This document shows, one piece after another, positions 23,813-32,811 of a stretch of 64,000 nucleotides of DNA. Source of the DNA: CBDBDZ01 sp965204215 (GTDB lineage Bacteria; Pseudomonadota; Gammaproteobacteria; Pseudomonadales; GM7GCV1); contig CBDBDZ010000014.1 of the NCBI GenBank assembly GCA_965204215.1, forward strand, positions 1,116,001 to 1,180,000. Direction: 5' to 3'. The position numbers and the translations under genes are program-made. The notes below the pieces were generated by a model that saw only the letters and a program-made list of their open reading frames with translations, was not told the DNA's origin and made no database searches. Within the stretch, counting starts at the first letter, position 1. Every line of letters begins with the position of its first letter.

Positions 23813-24643
23813 ATGTCAGATTATTTGTTAGACATTGTCGACGTTTTTGCAGAAAAGCCGCTTGCGGGCAATCAGTTGGCTATTGTTAGGAATGCGTCAG
23901 ATTTGTCTGCCGAGCAAATGCAAGCCATAGCTTTAGAGACCAATTATTCAGAGACTACTTTTGTTATTGGACAGCAAAAAGACATAGCAAAAGTTAGAAT
24001 TTTTACACCAGAGTATGAACTGGATTTTGCAGGACATCCCGTCCTGGGAACGGCATGGCTATTGGCAGGAGGTAGTGGTAATATTACGTTAGATTTACCC
24101 GTAGGGCATGTTCCAGTGCATTTTGAAGCAGGTATCAGTTGGCTAAAACCTCCTGAGCCCAAGTTTCTGTCTACGCTTACCAATCAACAAGCTGCTGTAC
24201 TCATTTCGCTAGATGAAACGCAAATTAATGATACATTGCCTGTAGTTGTTGGAAATATTGGTATTCAATTTGTGATTATTGCTGTGACAAGTCTCAAAAC
24301 GCTACAATCCATATCCGTCAATTTAGCCTATCGACAGCAGTTGTTAGATACTGGTTTAGATGTAAGTAAAATATTTGTTGTGTCTAATGAATCGTATGAT
24401 GACGCCGACTATGCCGCAAGAATGATTTTTAATGCCAATGGTTTAAGAGAGGATGCTGCCACAGGCAGTGCCAATTCGCTATTTGCGTACTACCTTCAAA
24501 AATATAAAGGCAATATAGGCAGAGTGATTGTGGATCAGGGCTATGAAATTAATCGCCCTTCCAGAATTTATTTGGATATAGCTGATAATTTAAGAGTTGG
24601 CGGTAAGGTTATGCCTTTTGCTTGCGGTAAACTATCACTGTAA
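23813..24643 (+). CDS. PhzF family isomerase-like protein
   Basis: A 276-residue protein with the PhzF features: DVFAEKPLAGNQLAIV near the start, the catalytic-site ETNYSETTFV, FTPEYELDFAGHPVLGTAWLL, and C-terminal REDAATGSANSLFAYYL. Family members are two-domain isomerases or epimerases related to diaminopimelate epimerase. No phenazine genes are nearby, so the substrate is unknown. It begins 20 bases after the thioesterase and may be co-transcribed. Confidence 0.9.
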   Translation: MSDYLLDIVDVFAEKPLAGNQLAIVRNASDLSAEQMQAIALETNYSETTFVIGQQKDIAKVRIFTPEYELDFAGHPVLGTAWLLAGGSGNITLDLPVGHVPVHFEAGISWLKPPEPKFLSTLTNQQAAVLISLDETQINDTLPVVVGNIGIQFVIIAVTSLKTLQSISVNLAYRQQLLDTGLDVSKIFVVSNESYDDADYAARMIFNANGLREDAATGSANSLFAYYLQKYKGNIGRVIVDQGYEINRPSRIYLDIADNLRVGGKVMPFACGKLSL

Positions 24644-24681
24644 GATTTATATTGATAATATGGGTTTAGTGAATTTAATGG

Positions 24682-24710
24682 TTGCACAGGATTAGTCTTT
24701 TAAGTAAAAT
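24682..24710 (+). promoter_or_regulatory. Candidate promoter for rplU-rpmA
   Basis: TTGCAC at 24682-24687, a 17-base spacer, then TAAAAT at 24705-24710, about 75 bases upstream of the rplU start. The GC-rich discriminator GGCGCGC after the -10 box fits a growth-rate-controlled ribosomal promoter. Confidence 0.6.
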
Positions 24711-24785
24711 GGCGCGCTTTCTGAAATAGGCTGTTTTCTGCCTGTTTTAATAAACAGTATTAATAAGTTTTTGGAGTTTTCAGTT

Positions 24786-25352
24786 ATGTATGCAGTCATT
24801 GAAAGTGGTGGCAAGCAGCATCGAGTACAAGAAGGAGAAATTCTTCGCCTTGAAAAATTAAGCGGTCAAGCTGGTGACAAAGTTACCTTTGACAAAGTGT
24901 TGATGATGGGTGAAGGCGATTCAGCCAAAGTTGGTGCACCTTATGTTGATGTGGCTGTTGAAGCTGAAGTTATAGAACAGGGGCGCGGTGATAAAATTAA
25001 AATTATCAAATTTCGCCGACGCAAACACCACCGCAAGCAAATGGGTCACCGTCAAGATTACACAGCGGTAAAAATTATTTCGATTCAGGAAGTTAAAAAG
25101 GCATCCAGGGTTAAACCCGCTAAAGAGACACCTGCTAAAACCGAAGACGTAACAGCTAAACCTGATGCTAAAAAAGCCTCTGAAAATAAAACGGCTAAAA
25201 AGCCTGCTGTAAAAAAGGCGACGACTACTGAAAATAAAACAGCAGCTAAAAAAACAGCTTCCGGGAAAACTGAAACCGCAGCAAAAAAACCAGCGACCAG
25301 GAAAACAACCACTAAGAAGCCAGCGGCAAAAAAAGAAACTGGCTCAGAGTAA
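24786..25352 (+). CDS. rplU: 50S ribosomal protein L21 with long lysine/alanine-rich C-terminal extension
   Basis: From the ATG at 24786 (MYAVIESGGKQHRVQEGE) the protein is 188 residues, where L21 is normally about 103. Residues 1-102 are a normal L21, with FRRRKHHRKQMGHRQDYT binding 23S rRNA. Residues about 103-188 are a low-complexity tail of Lys, Ala, Thr, Pro and Glu with AAKKTA and TKKPAAKK units, like histone H1 tails. The tail has no stops or frameshift and ends 44 bases before rpmA, so it belongs to the protein. Confidence 0.95.
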   Translation: MYAVIESGGKQHRVQEGEILRLEKLSGQAGDKVTFDKVLMMGEGDSAKVGAPYVDVAVEAEVIEQGRGDKIKIIKFRRRKHHRKQMGHRQDYTAVKIISIQEVKKASRVKPAKETPAKTEDVTAKPDAKKASENKTAKKPAVKKATTTENKTAAKKTASGKTETAAKKPATRKTTTKKPAAKKETGSE

Positions 25353-25396
25353 TTGGTCCGAAATTATCCTATATTAACCCTTAAGAGCAATTAATT

Positions 25397-25654
25397 ATGG
25401 CACACAAAAAAGCCGGCGGCAGTACCAGAAACGGTCGCGACTCAGAAAGCAAACGCCTTGGTATCAAGCGTTATGGTGGTGAACAGGTCAATGCAGGAAC
25501 TATTATTGTTCGCCAACGCGGTACACGTTTTCGCCCTGGCAACAATACTGGGATAGGTAAAGACCACACTATTTTTGCCAAGTCTAACGGAGTGGTTAAA
25601 TTTGTTTCGCGTGGTCCGAAAATGCGTAAGCATGTGGATATTGTTGCCAGTTAA
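25397..25654 (+). CDS. rpmA: 50S ribosomal protein L27
   Basis: An 85-residue protein starting MAHKKAGGSTRNGRDSESKRLG with the usual GTIIVRQRGTRFRPG and GKDHTIFA segments. Its N-terminal tail reaches the peptidyl-transferase centre. It is the second gene of the rplU-rpmA operon and is followed by a MITE copy and a terminator. Confidence 0.98.
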   Translation: MAHKKAGGSTRNGRDSESKRLGIKRYGGEQVNAGTIIVRQRGTRFRPGNNTGIGKDHTIFAKSNGVVKFVSRGPKMRKHVDIVAS

Positions 25655-25669
25655 TCAAAAATAATATCC

Positions 25670-25809
25670 GAGAGTTTTGCATAATTACTGCGCTTGTCAA
25701 TACAGCGTTAAATTTTCGCTCAAAATGCTCATTTACTGTCAGTAAACTCCGCTTTTTCGTTCAAATTTGCCTTGTCTTGACATCGCTCGTGACATTATGC
25801 AAAGCTTTC
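25670..25809. repeat. MITE-like inverted-repeat element, copy 3
   Basis: 140 bp of the GAGAGTTTTGCATAAT family, flanked by ATCC on both sides (25666-25669 and 25810-25813), a probable target duplication. It is inserted between the rpmA stop and its terminator. The right end is one base diverged (CTTTC instead of CTCTC). Confidence 0.8.
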
Positions 25810-25820
25810 ATCCTGCGTAA

Positions 25821-25845
25821 AAAAGCTCCAACTGGGGCTTTTTTT
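25821..25845 (+). terminator. Rho-independent terminator of rplU-rpmA
   Basis: AAAAGCTCC, loop AACT, GGGGCTTTT, then a run of Ts, immediately before the obgE start. The stem is nearly perfect and the U-run is long, so this is a strong terminator. obgE must therefore be transcribed from a promoter in or beyond it, or by read-through. Confidence 0.85.
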
Positions 25846-25855
25846 GTTTAAGCTG

Positions 25856-27037
25856 ATGAATTTTGTCGATGAAACCATTATTACCGTTCAAGCGGGCAAA
25901 GGCGGTAATGGGTGTTTGAGCTTTAGACGAGAAAAATATATTCCACGAGGAGGACCAGATGGCGGCGACGGCGGTGATGGCGGCAGTATCTATCTTCAGG
26001 CTGACGAGAATGCCAATACTCTAATTGATTATCGCTATCAGCGCTTCTATCAAGCTGAAAATGGCAAAGCAGGGATGGGAAATAACGCAACGGGTCGCAG
26101 CGGTAATGACTTGATATTAATTGTTCCGGTGGGAACGACAGCAATAAATCTGACAACCGATGAGGTAATCGGTGATTTAACCAAACATACACAACAGCTA
26201 AAAGTAGCACAGGGTGGTTTCCATGGTTTGGGTAATACACGCTATAAATCCAGTACTAACCGGGCGCCAAGACAGACCAGTGCAGGCACTGAAGGTGAGC
26301 GTATTGAATTAAAACTGGAGTTAAAATTACTGGCGGATGTTGGCTTATTAGGTCTTCCCAATGCAGGTAAGTCGACTTTAATATCGTATTTGTCCAATGC
26401 AAGGGTAAAAATAGCTGATTATCCATTCACAACCTTAGTGCCGAGTTTAGGTGTGGTGAAAGTTGATAAATTGCATTCATTTGTTATGGCAGACTTGCCA
26501 GGGTTGATTACAGGAGCATCGTCGGGTGCAGGTTTAGGCATTCGATTTTTGAAACACCTAACACGTGCCAGATTATTATTGCATATTGTTGATTGCAACC
26601 CGGTTGATGGTAGCAAGGTGATTGATAACATTAAAAATATTCAACAGGAATTATTAGCTTTTAGCCCGACTCTGGTCGAGCGTGAACAATGGTTGGTATT
26701 TAATAAAGTTGACACACAAAGTAATCAACAAAGTTATTCTAACCTGCTTCAAAGTATTGTCAGCGAGCTTAATTGGGTTAAACCATGGTTTGGTATTTCT
26801 GCGGTAAGTGGCGAAGGTACGCAAACGCTAAGTCGAGCAGTTATGCAATATTTACAGCAACAGAGTGTTTTATTGGTAGAAGATGAGTCGTTTCTGGAAA
26901 TGGAGAAGGGTATTCAAATAAAAATGCAGCAAGAAGCGCGTCAAACGATAGAGAGCATACGCAAAAAACGCGAAGCCAATAATGAAGAAACTGAAGATGA
27001 TAATACGGATGTTGAAGTTGTGTGGGTTACAGAATAA
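25856..27037 (+). CDS. obgE: GTPase ObgE/CgtA
   Basis: A 393-residue protein starting MNFVDETIITVQAGKGGNGC at 25856. Glycine-rich Obg domain (residues 1-158, GGPDGGDGGDGGS), then a G domain with G1 GLPNAGKST, the TTLVPSLGVV switch and DLPGLI. An acidic C-terminal tail is present. It acts in 50S ribosome maturation and stress control. The first ATG of the frame at 25844 gives a non-family extension. It lies in the conserved rplU-rpmA-obgE-proB order. Confidence 0.96.
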   Translation: MNFVDETIITVQAGKGGNGCLSFRREKYIPRGGPDGGDGGDGGSIYLQADENANTLIDYRYQRFYQAENGKAGMGNNATGRSGNDLILIVPVGTTAINLTTDEVIGDLTKHTQQLKVAQGGFHGLGNTRYKSSTNRAPRQTSAGTEGERIELKLELKLLADVGLLGLPNAGKSTLISYLSNARVKIADYPFTTLVPSLGVVKVDKLHSFVMADLPGLITGASSGAGLGIRFLKHLTRARLLLHIVDCNPVDGSKVIDNIKNIQQELLAFSPTLVEREQWLVFNKVDTQSNQQSYSNLLQSIVSELNWVKPWFGISAVSGEGTQTLSRAVMQYLQQQSVLLVEDESFLEMEKGIQIKMQQEARQTIESIRKKREANNEETEDDNTDVEVVWVTE

Positions 27038-27050
27038 ATAATAGACGGGT

Positions 27051-28181
27051 ATGGTGCGTCAATCGGTCAAAGACAGTAAATTATGGGTGATTAAATTTGG
27101 CAGTGCCATATTAACCACACCAGATTTACAGTTAAATGTGCCTTTAATCAAGGCAATGGTGCGGCAAATTGCGCAAATTGTTAGCAATGGCAAGCAAGTC
27201 GTGATAGTGTCTTCTGGTGCGGTAGCATCGGGTATGTCACTATTGGGCTGGAAGCAGCGCCCGATGGATGTTCATAATCTGCAAGCTGCGGCATCAGTAG
27301 GTCAGGCAGGATTGGTGCAAACCTATGAAAACGCATTTAAAAACTATCAACTACATACGGGGCAACTATTATTAACGCAAAGCGATATTGAAAGCCGTGA
27401 GCGTTATTTGAACATTCGGACCACTATACAAACACTGCTTAACCATAATATTATTCCTGTTATCAATGAAAATGACAGTGTAGCAACTGAAGAAATTTGC
27501 TTTGGTGATAACGACTCTCTGGCAAGCTATGTTGCCAATATTATTGAAGCTCATAGTATGTTGTTATTAACAGATCAAAACGGCTTTTATAATAAAGACC
27601 CATCGAAACACGTAGATGCCGTACTACTGGATAATCTTTCCATTGAAGATAAAACACTGGATGCAATGACTTTTGGCAGCGGTGCTTTAGGACGAGGAGG
27701 TATGCAATGCAAACTCAATGCGGCGCGTATAGCTGCGCGTTCTAACACTCAAACCATTATAGCCAATGGTTATGATGAGAAAATTATTCATGCTGTCACC
27801 AGGGGGCAAGTCGTTGGAAGCTGGTTTAAAGTGGTTAGCTCACAGGTAGGTGCTCGCGTAGGAGCTCGCAAGCGATGGTTGGGTGCCAAATTAAAAGCAA
27901 AAGGTAGTATCACTCTTGACAATGGTGCGAAACAAGCCATATTAAAGGGCGGTAACAGCTTATTGCCTATTGGCGTTATCGCCGTGTCTGGCAATTTTGA
28001 GCGCGGCGATTTGGTTAAATGCCTGGATGAAAACGGTACAGCCATAGCGCAGGGATTATGCAATTATAATAGTAATGATTGCACAAGTTTGTTACGTTGC
28101 CACAGTGAAAATATTCAAAAAATATTGGGTTATTGCCACGCAGAAGAAGTGATTCATTGTGATAACTTGTTATTATTGTAA
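27051..28181 (+). CDS. proB: Glutamate 5-kinase
   Basis: A 376-residue protein: amino-acid kinase domain (WVIKFGSAILTTPD, VSSGAVASGM, INENDSVATEE, DQNGFYNKDPS) followed by a C-terminal PUA domain (about 280-376). It phosphorylates glutamate in the first step of proline synthesis and is feedback-inhibited by proline in the family. It starts 14 bases after obgE, so they are probably co-transcribed. Confidence 0.96.
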   Translation: MVRQSVKDSKLWVIKFGSAILTTPDLQLNVPLIKAMVRQIAQIVSNGKQVVIVSSGAVASGMSLLGWKQRPMDVHNLQAAASVGQAGLVQTYENAFKNYQLHTGQLLLTQSDIESRERYLNIRTTIQTLLNHNIIPVINENDSVATEEICFGDNDSLASYVANIIEAHSMLLLTDQNGFYNKDPSKHVDAVLLDNLSIEDKTLDAMTFGSGALGRGGMQCKLNAARIAARSNTQTIIANGYDEKIIHAVTRGQVVGSWFKVVSSQVGARVGARKRWLGAKLKAKGSITLDNGAKQAILKGGNSLLPIGVIAVSGNFERGDLVKCLDENGTAIAQGLCNYNSNDCTSLLRCHSENIQKILGYCHAEEVIHCDNLLLL

Positions 28182-28207
28182 TCTTTAATCACTAATTCCT
28201 AATAACT

Positions 28208-29419
28208 ATGATTGAGGTCGTCGTAGGGCAAATATTATTTTTTGCTGTGGCTGCATTAATAGGTTTAATTATTCAAAAGATATCGCCATTAGATATGACG
28301 TTATCCTGTTTATTATCAGGAGTTTTAATCGCTTTAGGAATTGAGGTTCTGGAGTTGGAAGACATTATACCAGACCACAGTCTTAAGGAAATTGTCTTTT
28401 TCGTCATATTGCCTGTACTTATTTTCGAAGCGGCCTGGCATATTGACCCTAAAATACTCACGAAATGGTTCAGGCCAATATTATTGCTGGCCATTCCTGG
28501 TGTTATTCTCAGTTGTTTTATCACCGCTATTATTAGTTGGTATCTAATAGGAAATGCAGTTGCATACCCATGGATAGCTGCCTTTGTGGTAGGTGCAATT
28601 TTAGCGGCAACTGATCCAGTTGCGGTGACGGTTATATTAAAACAATTGAAAGCGCCAGAGGACTTAAATGTCTTGATCGAAGGTGAAAGTTTATTCAATG
28701 ATGCCACTGCAGTATTGCTCTTTAGCATTGTCATTACCTATGCTCTGAATACAGGTGAACCACAGGCAGAGCCTAATTTATTATTAGAATTTCTACTGGT
28801 TTGTCTGGGTGGACATTTAATCGGAGCACTGTTGGGGTGGTCTGCTGCCATTATCATCAATTGGTTGGAGTCAGTGCCGGCTACTAAAATGATTTTATTA
28901 CTGCTGGCATTTTCCAGCTTTTATCTCGCAGAACATATTCTTCATGTCTCAGGCATTTTATCTGTAATGACCGCTGCCATTTGTGTACGCCGATTGCTTT
29001 GTTACAAACACGATAAGTTTTTATACGATTCAGCCGCAGCCTGGGAGTGGATGGCTCTATTGTTTACCTCCGTTCTGTTTGTAATAATGGGTGCAACAAT
29101 CAGTTTTGAATTATTTATTGACTATTGGTTTCCAGTGCTGATAGCAATTATTGCAACCTTATTAGCGCGCACTGTTTCCGTTTATAGCATGAGTAGTATC
29201 AGTCATTTCATAGGGCAAAAAATAAAACCGGAATGGAAGAAACTATTGGTATGGGGTGGCCTTCGAGGTGGTATAGCTATTGCCTTAGTGTTGTCATTAC
29301 CCAATAATTTGCCCTATCACGATTTAGTGCAATCAATGGTATTTGGCTCGGTACTTTTTACATTGTTAATTCAAGGTACAACAGCGGGTAAACTAATACA
29401 GCGTTTAAAAATTATTTAA
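28208..29419 (+). CDS. CPA1-family Na+/H+ antiporter (NhaP-like)
   Basis: A 403-residue membrane protein with about 12 helices. The conserved ATDPVAV segment (residues 139-145) and EGESLFNDATAVLLF (about 158-172) supply the ND-type ion-binding pair of CPA1 antiporters; GGLRGGIAIALVLSLP is the conserved C-terminal element. It has no long cytoplasmic tail. It exchanges Na+ or K+ for H+ at the inner membrane, in keeping with a saline habitat. Confidence 0.88.
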   Translation: MIEVVVGQILFFAVAALIGLIIQKISPLDMTLSCLLSGVLIALGIEVLELEDIIPDHSLKEIVFFVILPVLIFEAAWHIDPKILTKWFRPILLLAIPGVILSCFITAIISWYLIGNAVAYPWIAAFVVGAILAATDPVAVTVILKQLKAPEDLNVLIEGESLFNDATAVLLFSIVITYALNTGEPQAEPNLLLEFLLVCLGGHLIGALLGWSAAIIINWLESVPATKMILLLLAFSSFYLAEHILHVSGILSVMTAAICVRRLLCYKHDKFLYDSAAAWEWMALLFTSVLFVIMGATISFELFIDYWFPVLIAIIATLLARTVSVYSMSSISHFIGQKIKPEWKKLLVWGGLRGGIAIALVLSLPNNLPYHDLVQSMVFGSVLFTLLIQGTTAGKLIQRLKII

Positions 29420-29429
29420 GGTAAATATT

Positions 29430-30857
29430 ATGTCAATTGACCAAGCGATTAATGAATTTTTACGACCTGTTTCTGATGGGTTAAGCAGTTTTATTTTTTC
29501 AGAAATTAGTATAGGGTCTATTTCTTTTCCCTGGATTGTTATGTGGTTAATATCCGCTGCGGTGTTTTTTACCTTTTATTTAGGCCTTATTAATGTTCGT
29601 GGCTTTTCCCATGCCATTAGATTAGTAAAGGGCGATTTTTCAAAAGAGAGTGATAAGGGAGAAATTAGCCATTTTCAGGCACTGGCTACAGCGGTGTCAG
29701 GGACTGTAGGTATTGGTAACATTAGCGGCGTTGCAGTTATTATCACCTTAGGAGGTCCTGGTGCTATGTTTTGGCTAGTTTTAGCTGGTTTTTTGGGTAT
29801 GGCAACCAAATTTGCAGAGTGCATATTGGGGGTTAAGTATAGAGTAGAAAACGCAGATGGTACAGTTTCAGGTGGTCCTATGTATTATCTGGAAGCAGGC
29901 TTAAAGGAAAGAGGTTTTTATAGAGTAGCTAAACCGTTGGGTAAATTTTATGCATTGGCCATTGTCATTGGCTGTATGGGCATTGGAAATATGTTTCAGT
30001 CGAACCAGGCCTTTGAACAGATTGTATTTATTACAGGTTCTAACAGCAGTTATTTTGCCGACAAAGGCTGGTTAATAGGAACCCTTATTGCAGCTATTGT
30101 CGCCCTGGTAATTGTTGGAGGGTTAAGGTCTATTGCTAAAGTGACGAGCAGGTTAGTACCGTTTATGGGGTTGCTGTATGTCATCTTTGGATTGGCAATT
30201 ATCATGATGAACTATGAAAAAGTACCTGGGGCAATATCAGCGGTAATTACCTCTGCGTTTAGCCCACAAGCTTATGCAGGTGGCGTGATAGGGGTGATGA
30301 TATTAGGCTTTCAACGCGCTGCGTTTTCGAACGAAGCAGGAATTGGGTCTGCGGCTATTGCTCACTCGGCAGTTAAAACCAGTGAACCTGTTACCGAAGG
30401 CTATGTTGCATTGTTGGAACCCTTTATTGATACAGTGGTAATTTGCAGTATTACAGCTCTGGTTATTTTAACCACAATTTATACTCCCGATATCAATGCT
30501 GTTGGTGTTCAAGGTATTGAATTAACCTCAAGAGCCTTTGCCAGCACTATCAGTTGGTCAACTATTCCATTATCTATTGTTGCTATATTGTTTGCGTTTT
30601 CAACTATTTTGTCATGGTCTTATTACGGTATGAAAGGCTGGACCAATTTGGTTGGTCGCTCTAAAACCAAAGAGCTTTCCTTTAATCTGGTTTATTGTTT
30701 ATTTGTTGTTGTAGGCTGTACTATCCAGTTAGATTCGGTGTTGGATTTCTCTGATGCCATGGTGTTTTTAGTAGCGCTACCCAATGTGTTGGGTCTATAT
30801 ATACTGGCGCCGGTTATTAAGCAAGAAATGATAAAATATCAAAAGAAGATACGATAA
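29430..30857 (+). CDS. AGCS-family sodium:alanine symporter
   Basis: A 475-residue protein with about 10-11 helices. Family motifs include FQALATAVSGTVGIGNISGVA (about 83-103), GGPMYYLEAGL, GIGNMFQSNQ and the signature FQRAAFSNEAGIGSAAIAHSA (about 290-310). It takes up alanine or glycine with Na+. It starts 10 bases after the antiporter and 9 before the kinase, so the three may form an operon. Confidence 0.93.
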   Translation: MSIDQAINEFLRPVSDGLSSFIFSEISIGSISFPWIVMWLISAAVFFTFYLGLINVRGFSHAIRLVKGDFSKESDKGEISHFQALATAVSGTVGIGNISGVAVIITLGGPGAMFWLVLAGFLGMATKFAECILGVKYRVENADGTVSGGPMYYLEAGLKERGFYRVAKPLGKFYALAIVIGCMGIGNMFQSNQAFEQIVFITGSNSSYFADKGWLIGTLIAAIVALVIVGGLRSIAKVTSRLVPFMGLLYVIFGLAIIMMNYEKVPGAISAVITSAFSPQAYAGGVIGVMILGFQRAAFSNEAGIGSAAIAHSAVKTSEPVTEGYVALLEPFIDTVVICSITALVILTTIYTPDINAVGVQGIELTSRAFASTISWSTIPLSIVAILFAFSTILSWSYYGMKGWTNLVGRSKTKELSFNLVYCLFVVVGCTIQLDSVLDFSDAMVFLVALPNVLGLYILAPVIKQEMIKYQKKIR

Positions 30858-30866
30858 GGGTTAAAC

Positions 30867-32600
30867 ATGTTTCGGTTGGTTGAATCATGGGTTAGTAATG
30901 AACTCGATGAAGAATTCATTACCAACATACTCGAAGTGATGAAAGCGCATACTGTAACGATTCCCATTGCGCTATTAATAACGGCATCTCTATTTATAGC
31001 CATCGCCTGGAATTACATTAGTAGTTTGCAAGCTATTATTTGGTTGAGCTTCTTTGTTGGTTTTGCCATGTTACGCCGATATTGCGTGTTAGGGAAGAGT
31101 ATTTTTGCCGTCTATAACCCGGTAAAACGCCTGAGTATTGCTACCATTTGCAGTGGTATTTTAGGTGTTTTGCTGTGCTTTGTATTGTTGTTGTTCCCGT
31201 ATATGAATTTACATGAACAAAGTGTTGTAACCATTATTTTTATGGGGCTTTGCGTTGCCAGTGTTGTGTCTGCTGCTGGTTATTTCCCTATTTTTTCGAG
31301 TTTTGCATTTCCAATTTTTATAGCGTTAATAGCGAGATGGTTATTTATGCCTGAACAGCATTGGCTAAATTATACACTAGCGGTGCTGCTATTCATTTTC
31401 GCTTGGATATTAACACGCTCCTCACAAGTGTTTTTTCAATTTTTTCAACGCTCTTATTTATTTGGAGAGGAAAAAATGTTGTTAAATCAACAATTGGAAC
31501 GGGCATTACAAGAGGTAAAAAAAAGTAGTTTGGAAAAGTTAAAACTGTTCGCTTCTGCAGGACATGACTTAAGCCAACCACTACAGAGCATAACTTATAA
31601 CATTGAATCCTTAATTCGCAAATCACAAGACAAAGAAACTCAAAAATTGCTGTTAAAAGTCCAAAGCTCTAGTGAATCACTTAGTGATCAGTTAGGTGAA
31701 ATACTGGAAATATCACGTATTGATGCAGGTAATATTACCCCGAGAGTAACGGCAGTTAGATTGAATAATATTATTGAAATGGTATACAGTGAGTTTATTC
31801 AGCAAACAGAAGAAAAAAAATTAAAATTTACAATCCGCATGCCTGACGATGTGTTGGTGATGGGCGATCAAAATTTTCTTACAAGAATCATTCGCAATTT
31901 AGTGAGCAATGCTGTTAAATATACTCATCAAGGCGAAATTAAATTAGAAGTAATGGCGGCTAAAGATAACGTGGTTGTAGAGGTTTCAGATACAGGCATA
32001 GGTATTCCTGATTCAAAACGAAAGTTTATTTTTGGAGAATTTACTCAGCTTGAAAACTCATCCAGAGACAGAAGTAAAGGTTTGGGATTAGGGTTGGCAA
32101 TTGTTAAACGCTTTGTCCATTTAATGGATGCCCGAATAGATATGCAAAGCATAGAAGGTGTTGGTAGTGTTTTTACGTTATTTTTAGAGCGGTTATATTT
32201 AACAGAATTTAATGATGATGAATACAATACCTCCATTGTAGAAGGTTTAAAAATTTTAGTGGTTGATGATGATGAAACTGTAGGTGATGCCATTGCCACA
32301 CTATTACAGAATTTAGGCTGTGAAATCAATTATGCAGTATCGTTTGATAAAGCCATAGAGCTTGCTAAAGTGCAAGAGCCTGATGTTGTTTTAACTGATT
32401 ATCGTTTGGGACATGATGTCAACGGTGTGATGCTGATTGAAGCATTGCGCAAAATATACCCTGAAATTCCTGCACTTATCATTAGCGGGGCTGCATGGGA
32501 AGAGGATATGGTACAAGTTGAAAATCATAAGCTAACCATTTTAAATAAACCCGTAGCGCTTGCCAATTTATTAGATTCAATTAATCACAGTTTGAATTAA
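30867..32600 (+). CDS. Membrane hybrid sensor histidine kinase with C-terminal receiver
   Basis: A 577-residue protein. Six or so membrane helices (about 30-205) without an obvious periplasmic sensor loop. HisKA with His233 (SAGHDLSQPLQSI). HATPase_c with N box VSNAVKYTHQGEI, G1 VSDTGIGIP and G2 GLGLGLAIV. A receiver domain with predicted Asp511 (VVLTDYRLG). Kinases of this layout often signal nutrient or membrane state. It follows the AGCS symporter by 9 bases, so the transported amino acid may be the signal; that is inference. Confidence 0.9.
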   Translation: MFRLVESWVSNELDEEFITNILEVMKAHTVTIPIALLITASLFIAIAWNYISSLQAIIWLSFFVGFAMLRRYCVLGKSIFAVYNPVKRLSIATICSGILGVLLCFVLLLFPYMNLHEQSVVTIIFMGLCVASVVSAAGYFPIFSSFAFPIFIALIARWLFMPEQHWLNYTLAVLLFIFAWILTRSSQVFFQFFQRSYLFGEEKMLLNQQLERALQEVKKSSLEKLKLFASAGHDLSQPLQSITYNIESLIRKSQDKETQKLLLKVQSSSESLSDQLGEILEISRIDAGNITPRVTAVRLNNIIEMVYSEFIQQTEEKKLKFTIRMPDDVLVMGDQNFLTRIIRNLVSNAVKYTHQGEIKLEVMAAKDNVVVEVSDTGIGIPDSKRKFIFGEFTQLENSSRDRSKGLGLGLAIVKRFVHLMDARIDMQSIEGVGSVFTLFLERLYLTEFNDDEYNTSIVEGLKILVVDDDETVGDAIATLLQNLGCEINYAVSFDKAIELAKVQEPDVVLTDYRLGHDVNGVMLIEALRKIYPEIPALIISGAAWEEDMVQVENHKLTILNKPVALANLLDSINHSLN

Positions 32601-32604
32601 AGCG

Positions 32605-32625
32605 CCAAACACTAAAGTGTTTTGG
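32605..32625 (+). terminator. Stem-loop after the sensor kinase, candidate terminator
   Basis: CCAAACACT pairs with AGTGTTTTGG with one bulged base, directly after the kinase stop. The following sequence is AT-rich but not a clean T-run, so termination is uncertain. The MITE relative begins 7 bases later. Confidence 0.4.
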
Positions 32626-32631
32626 TATATA

Positions 32632-32773
32632 ATGAGACCTTTGCAATAAAATTCTTTTGCATTCATACTGCGTTATTTTCGTGCTCAAATGCCCATTTAC
32701 CATCAGTAAACTCCGCTTTTGCGCGCGAAAATGCCTTGTCTGAGAGCAAATTTTTTTATTGCAAAGGTTTCAT
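32632..32773. repeat. Diverged MITE-like element with a different terminal repeat
   Basis: 142 bp ending in ATGARACCTTTGCAATAAAA inverted repeats. The internal part (GCTCAAATGCCCATTTACCATCAG...) clearly aligns with the GAGAG-type elements: the same ATTTAC..CAGTAAACTCCGCTTTT block and TGCCTTGTC. It is therefore a second subfamily of one element lineage. No open frame. Confidence 0.75.
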
Positions 32774-32811
32774 AATAGCCTAAAAATTGTCCACCATTTT
32801 TCACCATCACA

